A stretch of DNA of 64,000 nt from Ruminococcus sp. (GTDB lineage Bacteria > Bacillota > Clostridia > Oscillospirales > Ruminococcaceae), in NCBI GenBank assembly GCA_017475555.1, contig JAFVFL010000005.1, positions 1-64,000 of the forward strand, written 5' to 3'. The notes under the pieces were generated by a model, which was not told the origin of the DNA, searched no databases, and worked only from the letters and a program-made list of their open reading frames with translations. The position numbers and the translations under genes were made by a program. Positions 38,734 to 48,115 of this stretch are shown here, in pieces. Within the stretch, counting starts at the first letter, position 1. Every line of letters starts with the position of its first letter.

Positions 38734-39453
38734 TTATTCTCCCATAAGACGCTTCATTATCTCCTGATAAGCCTCCTCGACGCCGCCCATATCTCTGCGG
38801 AAGCGGTCCTTGTCGAGCTTCTCGTGAGTGGTGGAATCCCAGAAGCGGCAGGTATCAGGTGATATCTCGTCAGCGAGGATTATAGTACCGTCGGAGGTCT
38901 TTCCGAACTCTATCTTGAAGTCGATAAGGTCGATGTTGAGCTTCTTGAAGAAGCCGAGCATGAACTCATTCACCTTGAATGCGTACTTAGCGATAGTATC
39001 GAGCTCCTCCTTAGTCGCAAGACCGAGAGCGAGAGCGTAGTAGTCATTGATGAACGGGTCGCCGAGGTCGTCGTTCTTGTAGCTGTATTCAAGGATAGGT
39101 GTCAGGAGCTTTGTGCCCTCCTCAACGCCCATACGCTTTGAGAAGCTGCCCGCTGCAACGTTGCGGATAATTACCTCAAGGGGAACGATCGAGACCTTCT
39201 TCACTATAGTCTCACGGTCGCTTATCTCCTCGACAAGATGAGTCGGAACGCCCTGCTCCTCCAGCATTTTGAACATGAAATTGGTCATGCGGTTGTTGAT
39301 AACGCCCTTGCCGGTGATAGTTCCCTTCTTCTCGCCGTTGAACGCTGTTGCATCGTCCTTGTAGTCAACGATGACCAGCTCAGGATCGTTTGTCGCATAG
39401 ACCTTCTTTGCCTTGCCCTCATAGAGCTGTTCAAGCTTTTCAATGTTTGCCAT
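38734..39453 (-). CDS. purC: Phosphoribosylaminoimidazole-succinocarboxamide synthase
   Basis: PurC joins CAIR and aspartate to SAICAR using ATP. The 239-residue protein has the N-terminal [10 protein letters not shown] motif, [12 protein letters not shown] near residue 33, [14 protein letters not shown] near 91 and the C-terminal [15 protein letters not shown] near 192. AAGGAGG precedes the ATG. It is followed by purF after 4 bp. Confidence 0.97.
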   Translation of the reverse strand: MANIEKLEQLYEGKAKKVYATNDPELVIVDYKDDATAFNGEKKGTITGKGVINNRMTNFMFKMLEEQGVPTHLVEEISDRETIVKKVSIVPLEVIIRNVAAGSFSKRMGVEEGTKLLTPILEYSYKNDDLGDPFINDYYALALGLATKEELDTIAKYAFKVNEFMLGFFKKLNIDLIDFKIEFGKTSDGTIILADEISPDTCRFWDSTTHEKLDKDRFRRDMGGVEEAYQEIMKRLMGE

Positions 39454-39535
39454 TTTGATATTCCTCCTTGAGAATGATTAAATATGCAATCCCGTATTTT
39501 TAATGCCGGGAATTGTGGGCTTATTTTGCTTTGCG

Positions 39536-40036
39536 TCAGAGTGAAGCTATCTGCTCCTGTAAAGCCTTGTCCTTTTCACGGACTGCCTCCGCCATTTTTG
39601 TTTTCTCCTCAGCAAGCCTTGCCGCAAGAGCCTCGTCAGATACCGCAAGTATCTGTATTGCGAGCAGAGCCGCATTCTTTGCTCCGTCGATACCTACAGT
39701 CGCCACAGGTACTCCCGGCGGCATCATTACCGTTGCGAGCAGAGCGTCCACGCCCTCAAGAGCCTTTGACTTCATGGGAATGCCTATCACCGGGAGAGTG
39801 GTGTTCGCCGCAATAACTCCCGCAAGGTGAGCCGCCATACCTGCTGCACAGATGAGCACGCCGAAGCCGCTGTCCCTTGCCGCCGCCGCAAACTCCATAG
39901 CCTCAGCCGGTGTGCGGTGGGCACTCATAACACGGCATTCAAACTCAACGCCGTACTTTTTCAGCTCCGTCAGAGCCGACTTTACTACCGGGAAGTCGCT
40001 GTCGCTTCCCATTATAACTGCAACCTTTTTTGACAT
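39536..40036 (-). CDS. purE: N5-carboxyaminoimidazole ribonucleotide mutase
   Basis: PurE forms CAIR from N5-CAIR (or from AIR plus CO2 in the class II type). The 166-residue product has the signatures MGSDSDFPVV near residue 9, SAHRTP near 39 and AGMAAHLAGVIA near 65. No purK is in the window, so the class cannot be decided from context. AAGGAG precedes the ATG. It is the most upstream recognisable purine gene of the run. Confidence 0.96.
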   Translation of the reverse strand: MSKKVAVIMGSDSDFPVVKSALTELKKYGVEFECRVMSAHRTPAEAMEFAAAARDSGFGVLICAAGMAAHLAGVIAANTTLPVIGIPMKSKALEGVDALLATVMMPPGVPVATVGIDGAKNAALLAIQILAVSDEALAARLAEEKTKMAEAVREKDKALQEQIASL

Positions 40037-40047
40037 ATGTATTCTCC

Positions 40048-41157
40048 TTAGTCTATAGCGTTATTATCCGGTATATCGGGGATATCCGGGGTATCATCAG
40101 CCTCAGCCGCCCGCACGGGCACGCTGTCCGGGTAGTCCGGGTCAGTCTCAAGAAAGCTCCCTGCCGCCGCACTGAGGTCGCTTACCGACCAGCCTGCGAA
40201 CTTTATGACTGCGGTATAGCAGTCACGCAGGGTCTTTGTCACTCCGTCAGTCTCGTCGGAGTAGGTAAGCTCAGTATCCGCCGTCACAGATACCGCAAAG
40301 CCCGGCGTACCGTCGTCAGTTTTTGAGGAATACAGGTATATCTCCTTTATCCCCTTGAGCTTCTTTTCGAGTATCTTGTGATCGTCCGGGAAAAGTGTCT
40401 GGAATCCGCCCCGGCTGCCGGTCGTAAGCTCCGAGAGAAGATCGTCGTTGCCCGTAAAGGCGTATTCAAGATACACCGAGGTATCTGCCGCTATCTCCTC
40501 AAGCATTGACGGCGTGAGCTTCTGCAAAAGCACTCTGCTCGACACATCGAGGGTGTAGCTGCGGGTCATGGCAGTTCCGGAAACTCTCGCATTTTTCATC
40601 GTCATTCCGCCCTCATCGCCGAATACATAGGTGAATTTTCCGCCTGCGTCGATAAGGGTAAGCTCGTCTCCGCTGAATTCCGCACCGCTCCACGACTGAC
40701 GGAATACCGGGACAAAATCCCTGCTGTAGATGACGTACTGTCCGTCTGCGTCAGCCTCTGCGATATAGAACACCGTCTCTCCGGCGGTATGCTTCGTTAT
40801 GCTGCTGTATATGAACGGTACGGTCATGCTGCCGTCAAAATCCACGCAGCCGGTGAGTATCCTTCCGCCTATCCGCCTTGAGGCTATGCACGTTTCATTG
40901 CCGGTGAAGGTAAGCTCCAGCCATTCCGGAGCGATTATGACCCTGTTGCCGGAGTCGATAACGCCGCACATACCGCTGCTGTCCTCAAAGACCTTGTTGC
41001 CGTCAGCGTCGGAGCTGAGCCGGCGGACGATATCGGTCTGGGAGCCGCCGCCGGATATATTGTCCGGCACAGAGAGGTAGAACCTCACGACAGCTGCCGC
41101 AAGGGCGACCAGAACGATGACAAGCACCGGTATTATAAGCTTTGAACGTCTGCTCAT
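40048..41157 (-). CDS. Membrane-anchored protein with WG-like segments, unknown function
   Basis: I do not recognise the family with confidence. The 369-residue product has one N-terminal membrane anchor (about residues 7-28) and then an extracytoplasmic region. A segment near 55-110 (GVIDSGNRVIIAPEW, then GCVDFDGSMTVPFIYSSI) resembles WG beta-propeller-like repeats. The tail is acidic and proline-rich (DIPDIPDNNAID). No clear ribosome-binding site precedes the ATG, and the gene starts 9 bp after the glycosyltransferase. It lies 11 bp upstream of purE. Confidence 0.6.
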   Translation of the reverse strand: MSRRSKLIIPVLVIVLVALAAAVVRFYLSVPDNISGGGSQTDIVRRLSSDADGNKVFEDSSGMCGVIDSGNRVIIAPEWLELTFTGNETCIASRRIGGRILTGCVDFDGSMTVPFIYSSITKHTAGETVFYIAEADADGQYVIYSRDFVPVFRQSWSGAEFSGDELTLIDAGGKFTYVFGDEGGMTMKNARVSGTAMTRSYTLDVSSRVLLQKLTPSMLEEIAADTSVYLEYAFTGNDDLLSELTTGSRGGFQTLFPDDHKILEKKLKGIKEIYLYSSKTDDGTPGFAVSVTADTELTYSDETDGVTKTLRDCYTAVIKFAGWSVSDLSAAAGSFLETDPDYPDSVPVRAAEADDTPDIPDIPDNNAID

Positions 41158-41166
41158 GCCGGGAGG

Positions 41167-42147
41167 TCACTCACTCTCTTTTCCGGCGGCTGACTTACGC
41201 TCACGATACTCGACCTCAGTCTCGCTTGCTATGTAGATAGGTCTTTTCTTTGTCTCCATGTAGGTCTTTGCGAGGTACTGACCGAGTATGCCGGTGCAGC
41301 ACATATCCATTCCGCCGACAAGGAGTATCAGCCCGGTGAGTGCAAGTGCAGCCGGGTTATCGCCGTAGCTTGCCGCACTGACTATCGCACAGATGAAGAA
41401 GATCAGTGAAACGAAGCAGCACAGCAGTCCGAGGAGTATCGCTATCGCAAGCGGAGCTGTTGAGAACGCCATGATACCCTCAAGAGAATACCTGAACAGT
41501 CCCCAGAACGACCATGAGGTAGTACCGGCTGCACGCTCGATATTCTCATACGGCATATACTTCACCTTAAAGCCGACCCAGCTGAAAATGCCCTTTGAGA
41601 AGCGGTTATACTCGCTCATTTCAAGTATCGAATCGACCATCTGTCTTGTCATGAAGCGGAAATCCTGTGCTCCGTCAACTATCTCGGTCTGCGATATCTT
41701 GTTCATTATCTTGTAGAACTTCATTGCGAACCACGAACGCACCTTTGACTCGCCCTCACGGCTTATGCGGCGTGTTGTGGCACAGTCGTACTCGCCGCTG
41801 CGTACATAGCTGTACATCTCCGGGAGAAAAGCCGGCGGGTGCTGGAGATCGGCGTCCATAACGACGACGAAATCGCCCTTTGCGTTCTTCAGTCCGGCGT
41901 ACATACCGGATTCCTTGCCGAAGTTGCGTGAAAAGGATATGAACCTCACACGCTCGTCCCTGTCAGCAAGCTCGTGGAGCTTTTCGAGGGTCTTGTCCTT
42001 TGAGCCGTCGTTGATGAAAAGGTACTCGAAAGTAAGCTCCGGATAGGTCTCAGCCATGCCGTTCGTGACCTTGATTATCTCGTCGTAGAAAAGCGGGAGT
42101 GACTCCTCCTCGTTGTAGCATGGAACGACTATAGAAAGCAGCTTCAT
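41167..42147 (-). CDS. Family 2 glycosyltransferase with C-terminal membrane helices
   Basis: The 326-residue product resembles bactoprenol/dolichol-phosphate glycosyltransferases (GtrB/DPM1 type). It has SIVVPCYNEEESLP near residue 4, NDGSKDKTLE near 46, the metal-binding VMDADLQHPP near 95, the segment SWVGFKVKYMPYE near 185 and two C-terminal membrane helices near 230-295. It probably transfers a sugar to undecaprenyl phosphate at the inner face of the membrane; the sugar is unknown. I chose the ATG at 42147 after AAGGAGG; the open frame upstream to 42267 is not included. Confidence 0.85.
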   Translation of the reverse strand: MKLLSIVVPCYNEEESLPLFYDEIIKVTNGMAETYPELTFEYLFINDGSKDKTLEKLHELADRDERVRFISFSRNFGKESGMYAGLKNAKGDFVVVMDADLQHPPAFLPEMYSYVRSGEYDCATTRRISREGESKVRSWFAMKFYKIMNKISQTEIVDGAQDFRFMTRQMVDSILEMSEYNRFSKGIFSWVGFKVKYMPYENIERAAGTTSWSFWGLFRYSLEGIMAFSTAPLAIAILLGLLCCFVSLIFFICAIVSAASYGDNPAALALTGLILLVGGMDMCCTGILGQYLAKTYMETKKRPIYIASETEVEYRERKSAAGKESE

Positions 42148-42238
42148 AAAAATGATATCCTCCTTACTGCGTAAGCTTGTCCGTGATCTGTGCAGTGTAT
42201 TTCCGTTCTGCCGGGGCTTTATCCGGAAATACATCTTA

Positions 42239-42267
42239 ATTATACTACAAATCCGCAGATACTTCAA
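42239..42267 (-). promoter_or_regulatory. Promoter of the glycosyltransferase and possibly the purine run
   Basis: On the minus strand TTGAAG, 17 bp, TATAAT, about 90 bp before the glycosyltransferase start. No other comparable promoter was seen down to the end of the purine run. The remainder of 42148-42487 holds this promoter, the divergent promoter at 42407 and an AT-rich stretch with nothing else recognisable. Confidence 0.75.
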
Positions 42268-42406
42268 GAGATATTAAGAAAAAAATTCTTCTGCCGGTGA
42301 ATTTTCTTTTGTTGACATTGCGTCAGACCGGGAAAGAGGTGCGTCCCGGCACACAGCCGGAAAATGTTACATTTTTTACAAAAAGGTTAATATTTTATGT
42401 TCTTTA

Positions 42407-42435
42407 TTGACAGCCCGGCTGCCGTGTGCTATAAT
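42407..42435 (+). promoter_or_regulatory. Promoter of the lipoprotein gene at 42488
   Basis: TTGACA, 17 bp, TATAAT: a consensus sigma-A promoter about 50 bp before the start codon. Confidence 0.88.
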
Positions 42436-42487
42436 ATACTCAGGAAAAAACGTCACACAAGCTACCCGCTCAGAAAGGAGGAGCACT

Positions 42488-43120
42488 ATGAAAATACGCA
42501 ATATAATGATAGCCCTTGCCTGCACGCTCGCCCTGAGCAGCTGCGGTGCTGCGGCAGACGATACCATATCGGCGGTTGTTTCAGATACTGCGTCGGATAC
42601 TGTATCAGATACTCCTGCTGAGACTACTGAGGCAGCGGAGGCTGCTCCGGAGGAGACAGAAGCGGCTGAACAGGCATTGCTCTACGACATTGAGGAGTTT
42701 GAAAGTTACGACTCAATGATAGCACGGTTTATAGAGCTGAATCCCGACGGATATGTTTATAGTATTCCGGAGGATTCTGATTTAAAAACAGGTCTTGCGT
42801 GGCTTTCCATCTCAAACTACACGATCAGCATAGAGCGTCCGGACGGAATAACTGCCGGGGTCGAAATAGATTACGCCTCATCATATCCGTCGATAGAGGA
42901 CTATTACAAGGTTTTTGCCAGCGATCTGGTTACGGGTGACGACCAGCTCGGCGAGCCGGCGGAGAGATATATGTTTGAGCACTACGGCAACGGCAGCCTG
43001 ATAATGTACGGCGTGACCGGCGAGGAAAATATCTCGTTCGCACTCGGCTCTCCTGACGCTAAGGACTCCCCGGAGGGCGAGGCTCTGCTTATCGAGCTTT
43101 ATGAGCAGCTCGGACTGTGA
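42488..43120 (+). CDS. Putative lipoprotein of unknown function
   Basis: I do not recognise the family. The 210-residue product has a short signal peptide with the lipobox LSSC near residue 20, an Ala/Thr/Glu-rich linker to about residue 65 and an acidic globular domain without known motifs. GAAAGGAGG precedes the ATG at 42488. A small hairpin (AGCCTGT/ACAGGCT, 43122-43139) follows directly but has no T-run. It has its own promoter and is divergent from the glycosyltransferase. Confidence 0.8.
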   Translation: MKIRNIMIALACTLALSSCGAAADDTISAVVSDTASDTVSDTPAETTEAAEAAPEETEAAEQALLYDIEEFESYDSMIARFIELNPDGYVYSIPEDSDLKTGLAWLSISNYTISIERPDGITAGVEIDYASSYPSIEDYYKVFASDLVTGDDQLGEPAERYMFEHYGNGSLIMYGVTGEENISFALGSPDAKDSPEGEALLIELYEQLGL

Positions 43121-43195
43121 GAGCCTGTCCCCACAGGCTGCATTGGCATTTCTCCGCTTATGATGACCGGTTCTGAAATATTTTCCTTCTCCCCC

Positions 43196-43224
43196 TTGCA
43201 TTGCCGCCGGATATGTGGTATAAT
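43196..43224 (+). promoter_or_regulatory. Promoter of yajC
   Basis: TTGCAT, 17 bp, TATAAT, 40 bp before the yajC start codon. Confidence 0.75.
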
Positions 43225-43263
43225 AAGGAAAAATGCCGCCGGGCGGCAGAAGGAGATATATTT

Positions 43264-43788
43264 ATGATGAGAAAAAATCGGCTTTCACGGCTTATCGTTT
43301 CAGCAGGCAGTGCAGTATCGGCGATCGCAGCTGCGTCCGCTGCGGCACTTTCTTCCTTTGCTGAGGAGTCCGCAGATGCAGCGGAGCAGACAACACAGGG
43401 CAGCTCGCTCATGACGCTTGTCCTGCCGCTGGTGTTCATGTTCATTATCCTCTACTTCATGGCGATACGTCCCCAGAAGAAGCAGGAGCAGCAGCTCAAG
43501 GATCTCCAGAACAGTACAGAGATAGGTGATGAGATAGTCACAAGGGGCGGTATCGTCGGCATAGTTGTCCGCAAGGGCGAGGATAATGTCGTTATCGAGA
43601 CAGGCGGCGAGAAGAACAAGCTCCGCATAAAGACATGGGCGATAGACGACAACGTTACCGCAAGAGAGCGTGCAGCAGCAGCGTCCGGAAAGAAGCCGGC
43701 TGACACAGGTGTTGCCGCAGCAGGACTTGCTGACGAGGGCGAGAAGAAGTCCAAAAAGAAGAAGAAGGACGGCGAGGACGCTGAATAA
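43264..43788 (+). CDS. yajC: Preprotein translocase accessory subunit YajC
   Basis: YajC is a single-pass membrane partner of the SecDF complex. The 174-residue product carries an unusual alanine- and serine-rich, signal-like N-terminus (about residues 1-45). The family core follows: a membrane helix (LVLPLVFMFIILYFMAI near 57-73), RPQKKQEQQLKDLQN and a beta domain with GDEIVTRGGIVG near 95. The tail is lysine-rich (KKSKKKKKD). It is longer than the usual 85-115 residues of the family. AGAAGGAG precedes two consecutive ATGs. A strong terminator follows. Confidence 0.93.
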   Translation: MMRKNRLSRLIVSAGSAVSAIAAASAAALSSFAEESADAAEQTTQGSSLMTLVLPLVFMFIILYFMAIRPQKKQEQQLKDLQNSTEIGDEIVTRGGIVGIVVRKGEDNVVIETGGEKNKLRIKTWAIDDNVTARERAAAASGKKPADTGVAAAGLADEGEKKSKKKKKDGEDAE

Positions 43789-43830
43789 GAGCCTGTCCGG
43801 TCTTGTGCATTTTGTAAAGCATAAAAACGC

Positions 43831-43879
43831 ACACCTCCGCATATCATTGGATGACCAGTGTATGCGGAGGTGTTTTTTT
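43831..43879 (+). terminator. Strong terminator after yajC
   Basis: ACACCTCCGCATA (43831-43843) pairs perfectly with TATGCGGAGGTGT (43861-43873). The stem extends inward with few mismatches and is followed by seven Ts. An A-run before the stem may allow activity on the other strand. Confidence 0.92.
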
Positions 43880-43934
43880 GCGGCACTATTTTTCAAGGGG
43901 CAGCAGGTCTGCCGGGAGTATCGTATGGGAGAGC

Positions 43935-44288
43935 GTGCCGCTTAGCACCGCTGCTTCCGCTTTGATAGGGATATCAGGCACGCTTGCCGTTTCTGCAATT
44001 TTTTCGGCAGTCTCGTTCTTCATCATGAAAAGCACTGTCCTGAGCGGCTTTTTCGGCGTACTTTCGCTTATGTCCGGCAGCTTCTCAGGAGCCTGCGTAT
44101 GCGGCAGGTACAGGCGGCACGGCGGTCTGTATACCGGTATACGCTGTGCTGCTGCAATGTATATCCTCCTTGCGGCGGCAGCTCTTTCAGTCTCAGGTAC
44201 GCTCCCGGAGATGAAAAAGCTCCTCCTGCTTGCCGTTTCGGGCTGTGCAGGAGGAGTTTCCGGTGTAAATTCAAAAAAGGTATTCTGA
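43935..44288 (+). CDS. TIGR04086-like small membrane protein
   Basis: The 117-residue product has four hydrophobic helices with a glycine-rich GACVCGRYRRHGG stretch between the second and third. This resembles the TIGR04086 family often found next to yajC in Clostridia, which supports the call. The only upstream ATG (43851) lies inside the yajC terminator stem, so I prefer a GTG at 43935 with GGGAGAG close before it; the start is uncertain. The SCIFF peptide gene that often follows in Clostridia is absent here. The gene converges with htrA, 13 bp away. Confidence 0.55.
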   Translation: MPLSTAASALIGISGTLAVSAIFSAVSFFIMKSTVLSGFFGVLSLMSGSFSGACVCGRYRRHGGLYTGIRCAAAMYILLAAAALSVSGTLPEMKKLLLLAVSGCAGGVSGVNSKKVF

Positions 44289-44301
44289 TACTGACCCGTT
44301 A

Positions 44302-45828
44302 TCAGTAATCTCCGGAGGTGTCCGGCATGAGCATGAACGTTATCTCATAGTCCTCCTGCGTGCCGTCCTCGTTCAGATGTGTACACACAAAGGTCACCTT
44401 GTCCCCCGGTCCATACGACCCCGTAACGGTGTCATTCAGCTCATCATAGGTCGAGGTGGTCACCCCGTCTACCGATATGATAAAATCGCCGAGCTTCAGC
44501 TCAGTATTGCTTATGTCGCATTCATCGCTTATCTGTGTGACATACAGCCCCTCGAAGCCCTCCGGCAGAGAGAATCCCAGCTCGCTCTCAATGATGTCCC
44601 TTTTGAGCGGAACTCCGGATTCGATAAACGCCACTCCGACCCGGAATCTTCCCGGAACATAGCCGTTTTCGATAAGCTGCTCGATTATCGGGCGGGCTTC
44701 GTTTATGGTTATCGCAAAGCCAAGTCCCTCATAGCTTGAGCTGACGTACTTTGACGAGGTTATGCCGACGACCTGACCGTACATATTGACAAGAGCACCA
44801 CCGGAATTTCCTGGGCTTATCGCCGCATTCGTCTGTATGCAGTCCATCTGGAAGCCGGTCGAATCGCTGCGTATCTTCCTGTGTACGGCTGAAACTATCC
44901 CGTCCGTCACAGTACCCGAAAGCCCGGCAGGATTTCCCACCGCAACGACCTGCTCGCCCACCATGACCTCATCGGAATCGCCGAGTACAGCCGGTTCAAG
45001 CTGCCCCGGACTTATCTTTATCACAGCGATATCGGTCTTTGAATCACGTCCTATGACCCTCGCCGGAAATATATCCCCGTCAAGGGTATGTACCGAGTGA
45101 TAGCCGGAGGATTGCAGGACATGGGCATTCGTGACGATATATCCGTCATCGGAAATGACTACTCCGGAGCCTGTTCCGACAAGCTCAGTCCTGTTCCGGT
45201 CAGTGTAGGTGTATATCTCAACTATCGAGGACTGCACCACTGCTGCAACGCCCTCGGTGGAATATCTTCCGTTCTCGTCCTTTTCAGCTGCAAGCTCATT
45301 CGCACCCTCCGGCTTTGACTGCTGATAGAGGACTACCTGTCCGCCGGAGCTTCTGAGGCTGCCGCTGCCGGCGATAATATCCGATACTATGCCGTATACC
45401 GACAAAGCAGCCGCAGCGATGCAGGCTATGATGAACGCCGCAGCGATCCGTCTCTCACGGCGAAGCCGGAGCTTTCTTTCCTTTTTTTCTGCCGCCTCAG
45501 CCTCAGCCTCAGCCGCAGCCCGGTCGTACCTGTCAAAGCCTATCGGCTCGTACATGAACGAATCATATCTTCCTGCCGCCGGTGCTCTCCGGAGCGGAGG
45601 AACTGCCGCAGCGGGCTTATTTTCCGGTTCTGCCTTATTTTCCGGGACAGGCTGCTCCGGAGCAGCTGAGCTCTCCGGCGGAGCGTCCTCCCCGGCAGCT
45701 CTGTCACTGTCCTCAGGTGCATTCTCCGGTATAACGCCTCTCTCCGGCTCCTCCGGAGCCTCTGACGGGACTGCTCCCGCCGCAAGCATACTGAAAAGCT
45801 CGTCCCTGTGTTCTTCTTTTCTATCCAT
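44302..45828 (-). CDS. htrA: HtrA/DegP-like membrane-anchored serine protease
   Basis: HtrA proteases degrade misfolded proteins outside the membrane. The 508-residue product has a long acidic, proline-rich cytoplasmic N-terminus (about 1-125), one membrane helix near 130-150, a trypsin-like domain with the triad in TNAHVL near 235, DIAVIKI near 268 and GNSGGAL near 342, and a C-terminal PDZ domain near 410-495 (GLYVTQI...LGDFIISVDG). The cytoplasmic extension is unusually long. It ends a three-gene operon with the two-component system upstream, which likely senses envelope stress. Confidence 0.94.
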   Translation of the reverse strand: MDRKEEHRDELFSMLAAGAVPSEAPEEPERGVIPENAPEDSDRAAGEDAPPESSAAPEQPVPENKAEPENKPAAAVPPLRRAPAAGRYDSFMYEPIGFDRYDRAAAEAEAEAAEKKERKLRLRRERRIAAAFIIACIAAAALSVYGIVSDIIAGSGSLRSSGGQVVLYQQSKPEGANELAAEKDENGRYSTEGVAAVVQSSIVEIYTYTDRNRTELVGTGSGVVISDDGYIVTNAHVLQSSGYHSVHTLDGDIFPARVIGRDSKTDIAVIKISPGQLEPAVLGDSDEVMVGEQVVAVGNPAGLSGTVTDGIVSAVHRKIRSDSTGFQMDCIQTNAAISPGNSGGALVNMYGQVVGITSSKYVSSSYEGLGFAITINEARPIIEQLIENGYVPGRFRVGVAFIESGVPLKRDIIESELGFSLPEGFEGLYVTQISDECDISNTELKLGDFIISVDGVTTSTYDELNDTVTGSYGPGDKVTFVCTHLNEDGTQEDYEITFMLMPDTSGDY

Positions 45829-45847
45829 TCATGCTCCTATCAGCAAA

Positions 45848-47317
45848 CTACTGCTTCTTTATCCGTTCCTTCCTGCTCGTCGGGTCGTAGGGTATCTGTA
45901 TCTGAAATTCCGTATACTCCCCTACAACGCTCTTTACAACGATATGACCGTGGTGCAGGTGAACTATCTTCCTTGATATCGAAAGTCCCAGTCCCAGACC
46001 GGTCGTGTCCTTGCCCCGGGACGAATCAGTTTTGTAGAATCTGTCAAAGACCTGCTGTATCTCGGTGTTTTTCAGTCCCTCGCCGGTGTTCCTTATGCCT
46101 ATCATCCGCACATCACCGCTCTCCTCGAAGCTGAACGAGAGCGTTCCGCCCTTGTTGACGAATTTCACGGCATTTTCCACGAGGTTGTAGATGACCTGCT
46201 GTATCAGGTCAGGGTCAACGATCGCCCTTATCGGGTCGCTGTCAAGTCCTGCAACGTCAAGCTCCTTGCTCTCTATCTTCTTCTCGAACATCAGCACTGT
46301 CTGTATCACAAGGTCGGTCAGGTTGGTGCTCCTGAAATTCGGAGTAAGCGTTCCGGATTCAAACCTTGTCATATTGAGCATAGAGCTTATGAGTATCCTC
46401 AGACGCTGTATCTCCTTCGATACGAGTATCAGGTATTCGCTCTGCCGTGATTTTGGGATAGTTCCGTCGAGTATGCCGTCAACGAAGCCGCCTATCGTGG
46501 TTATCGGCGTCCTCAGCTCATGCGATACATTGGCGATGAAGGTCTTGCTCGTCTCCTCGCTCGTTTCAACGTCCTCCGCAACGCTGTTGACATATGCGGC
46601 GATAGTCCCGAAGCTGCCGGGGTGGTCAGTGCTTAGCTTCTCGGAGAAATCTCCCTTTGAATACTTCTCGCACACCCGCAGGAACTCCCGCTCGGTCTGC
46701 ATACTCCGGCGTATCCTCATGTAGAGGAGAGCGACCGCAAGTCCGGCTCCGATGATAGCCACGGCGATATATATGAGATATATCCTGAAGATATAGGTAT
46801 TTATCTGGTCGGGGCTGTCGTAGAAAAGTGCATAATACGACAGTGCGGTATCGTCATCAGCTGTGGGATCCTTCATGTAAAAGTGAGTGCCGTATATGAG
46901 CTTCGGGCCGTTCGAGGAGTAGCTTTCCGAGCTTATTTCGAGCTGGTCAGCCTTTTCGAGCTTTATCCTCTGCGTCAGCGGAAGCTCTGAATCCGTACTG
47001 TGACCGGCGGACAGCACATTTTTCCCGTCGCCGTCATACAGGCTCACGGAGATATCGTACTTGCTCATGAACTGTCTTTTCAGGCTCTGGGCGTATTCTG
47101 TGAAGCTGCCGGTGTCGGTGTACTCGTCCTTTATGCAGCCGATGAACAGGTCGCCGTCAGCCTTGAGAGACAGCAGTGCAGACTGCTTATACTCGGCAGA
47201 CACAGCTGATATTATGAACACACCGGCAATTATCAGCGTAGATATCAGCACGACGACAGCGTATCCCATGAGCTTTTTGTACGAGCTTATCTGTGCGGAG
47301 GCTCTTTTTATATCCAT
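45848..47317 (-). CDS. Sensor histidine kinase
   Basis: A membrane sensor that autophosphorylates and passes the phosphate to the response regulator encoded upstream. The 489-residue product has a first membrane helix near 15-38, an extracytoplasmic sensor domain to about 170, a second helix near 175-198, a HAMP linker, the phospho-acceptor motif NVSHELRTPITT near 264 and a HATPase domain with NLVENAVKF near 378 and GLGLGLSI near 445. GGAG precedes the ATG. It lies between the regulator and htrA. Confidence 0.95.
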   Translation of the reverse strand: MDIKRASAQISSYKKLMGYAVVVLISTLIIAGVFIISAVSAEYKQSALLSLKADGDLFIGCIKDEYTDTGSFTEYAQSLKRQFMSKYDISVSLYDGDGKNVLSAGHSTDSELPLTQRIKLEKADQLEISSESYSSNGPKLIYGTHFYMKDPTADDDTALSYYALFYDSPDQINTYIFRIYLIYIAVAIIGAGLAVALLYMRIRRSMQTEREFLRVCEKYSKGDFSEKLSTDHPGSFGTIAAYVNSVAEDVETSEETSKTFIANVSHELRTPITTIGGFVDGILDGTIPKSRQSEYLILVSKEIQRLRILISSMLNMTRFESGTLTPNFRSTNLTDLVIQTVLMFEKKIESKELDVAGLDSDPIRAIVDPDLIQQVIYNLVENAVKFVNKGGTLSFSFEESGDVRMIGIRNTGEGLKNTEIQQVFDRFYKTDSSRGKDTTGLGLGLSISRKIVHLHHGHIVVKSVVGEYTEFQIQIPYDPTSRKERIKKQ

Positions 47318-47360
47318 AGCTCACGCTCCGATCCTCCGGGCACAAGCATTCCGGAGGACA

Positions 47361-48068
47361 TCATTCCTCCTCTTCCACCTTGAACTGATAGCCCACGCCC
47401 CAGACGGTCTTGAGCGTCCACTTGTCGGAGACGCCCTCCAGCTTCTCACGCAGCCGCTTGATATGCACATCTATGGTACGTGAATCGCCGTAATACTCAA
47501 AGCCCCACACCTCGTCAAGAAGCTGATCTCTTGTGTAGACCCTGTTCGGATTTGAGGCGAGGTAGAACAGCAGCTCCAGCTCCTTGGGGGGAGTATCGAC
47601 GGACTTGCCGTTCACCTTCAGCTCATAGCGCGTCATATTGACCGAGAGCTTGTCGTAGTGAACTTCCTTTATCTCCGGCTCGACGTTTATGCTGCCGACT
47701 CTCCGCTTTACAGCGTTGATACGGGCAATTACCTCCTTGGCGTCGAACGGCTTGACGATATAATCGTCCGCGCCCAGCTCCAGACCGATGACCTTGTCGA
47801 TAGTCTCGCCCTTGGCGGTTATCATGATTATCGGAACGTTGGACTTCTTCTTTATCTCACGGCACACCTGCAAGCCGTCCATACCCGGCAGCATGATGTC
47901 AAGAAGCACCATATCTGGCTTGAGTGCGTTGAATTTAACGACAGCCTCCTCTCCGTCGTGTGAGAGGATAACGCTGTAGCCGTCCTTTTCGAGGTACAGT
48001 CTCAGCAGGTCGCATATATTTTTATCATCATCAACAATGAGGACTTTCAGACTTTTCTCTGTTGGCAT
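47361..48068 (-). CDS. OmpR-family response regulator
   Basis: A DNA-binding regulator paired with the downstream kinase. The 235-residue protein has the acidic pocket VDDD near residue 13, the phospho-acceptor aspartate in VLLDIMLPGMDG near 55, the conserved Lys in VKPFDAKE near 105, and a winged-helix domain (TPPKELELLFYLASNPNRV near 165 and RTIDVHIKRLREKL near 203). It starts the operon from a consensus promoter. Confidence 0.96.
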   Translation of the reverse strand: MPTEKSLKVLIVDDDKNICDLLRLYLEKDGYSVILSHDGEEAVVKFNALKPDMVLLDIMLPGMDGLQVCREIKKKSNVPIIMITAKGETIDKVIGLELGADDYIVKPFDAKEVIARINAVKRRVGSINVEPEIKEVHYDKLSVNMTRYELKVNGKSVDTPPKELELLFYLASNPNRVYTRDQLLDEVWGFEYYGDSRTIDVHIKRLREKLEGVSDKWTLKTVWGVGYQFKVEEEE

Positions 48069-48115
48069 TCTGCATACTTCCTTTCTCTGGCTTCAAAAAG
48101 CAATGATATACAATT

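Noticed and set aside
43851..43934. ATG start for the small membrane protein at 43851
   Set aside because: This ATG and the following codons lie within the yajC terminator stem.
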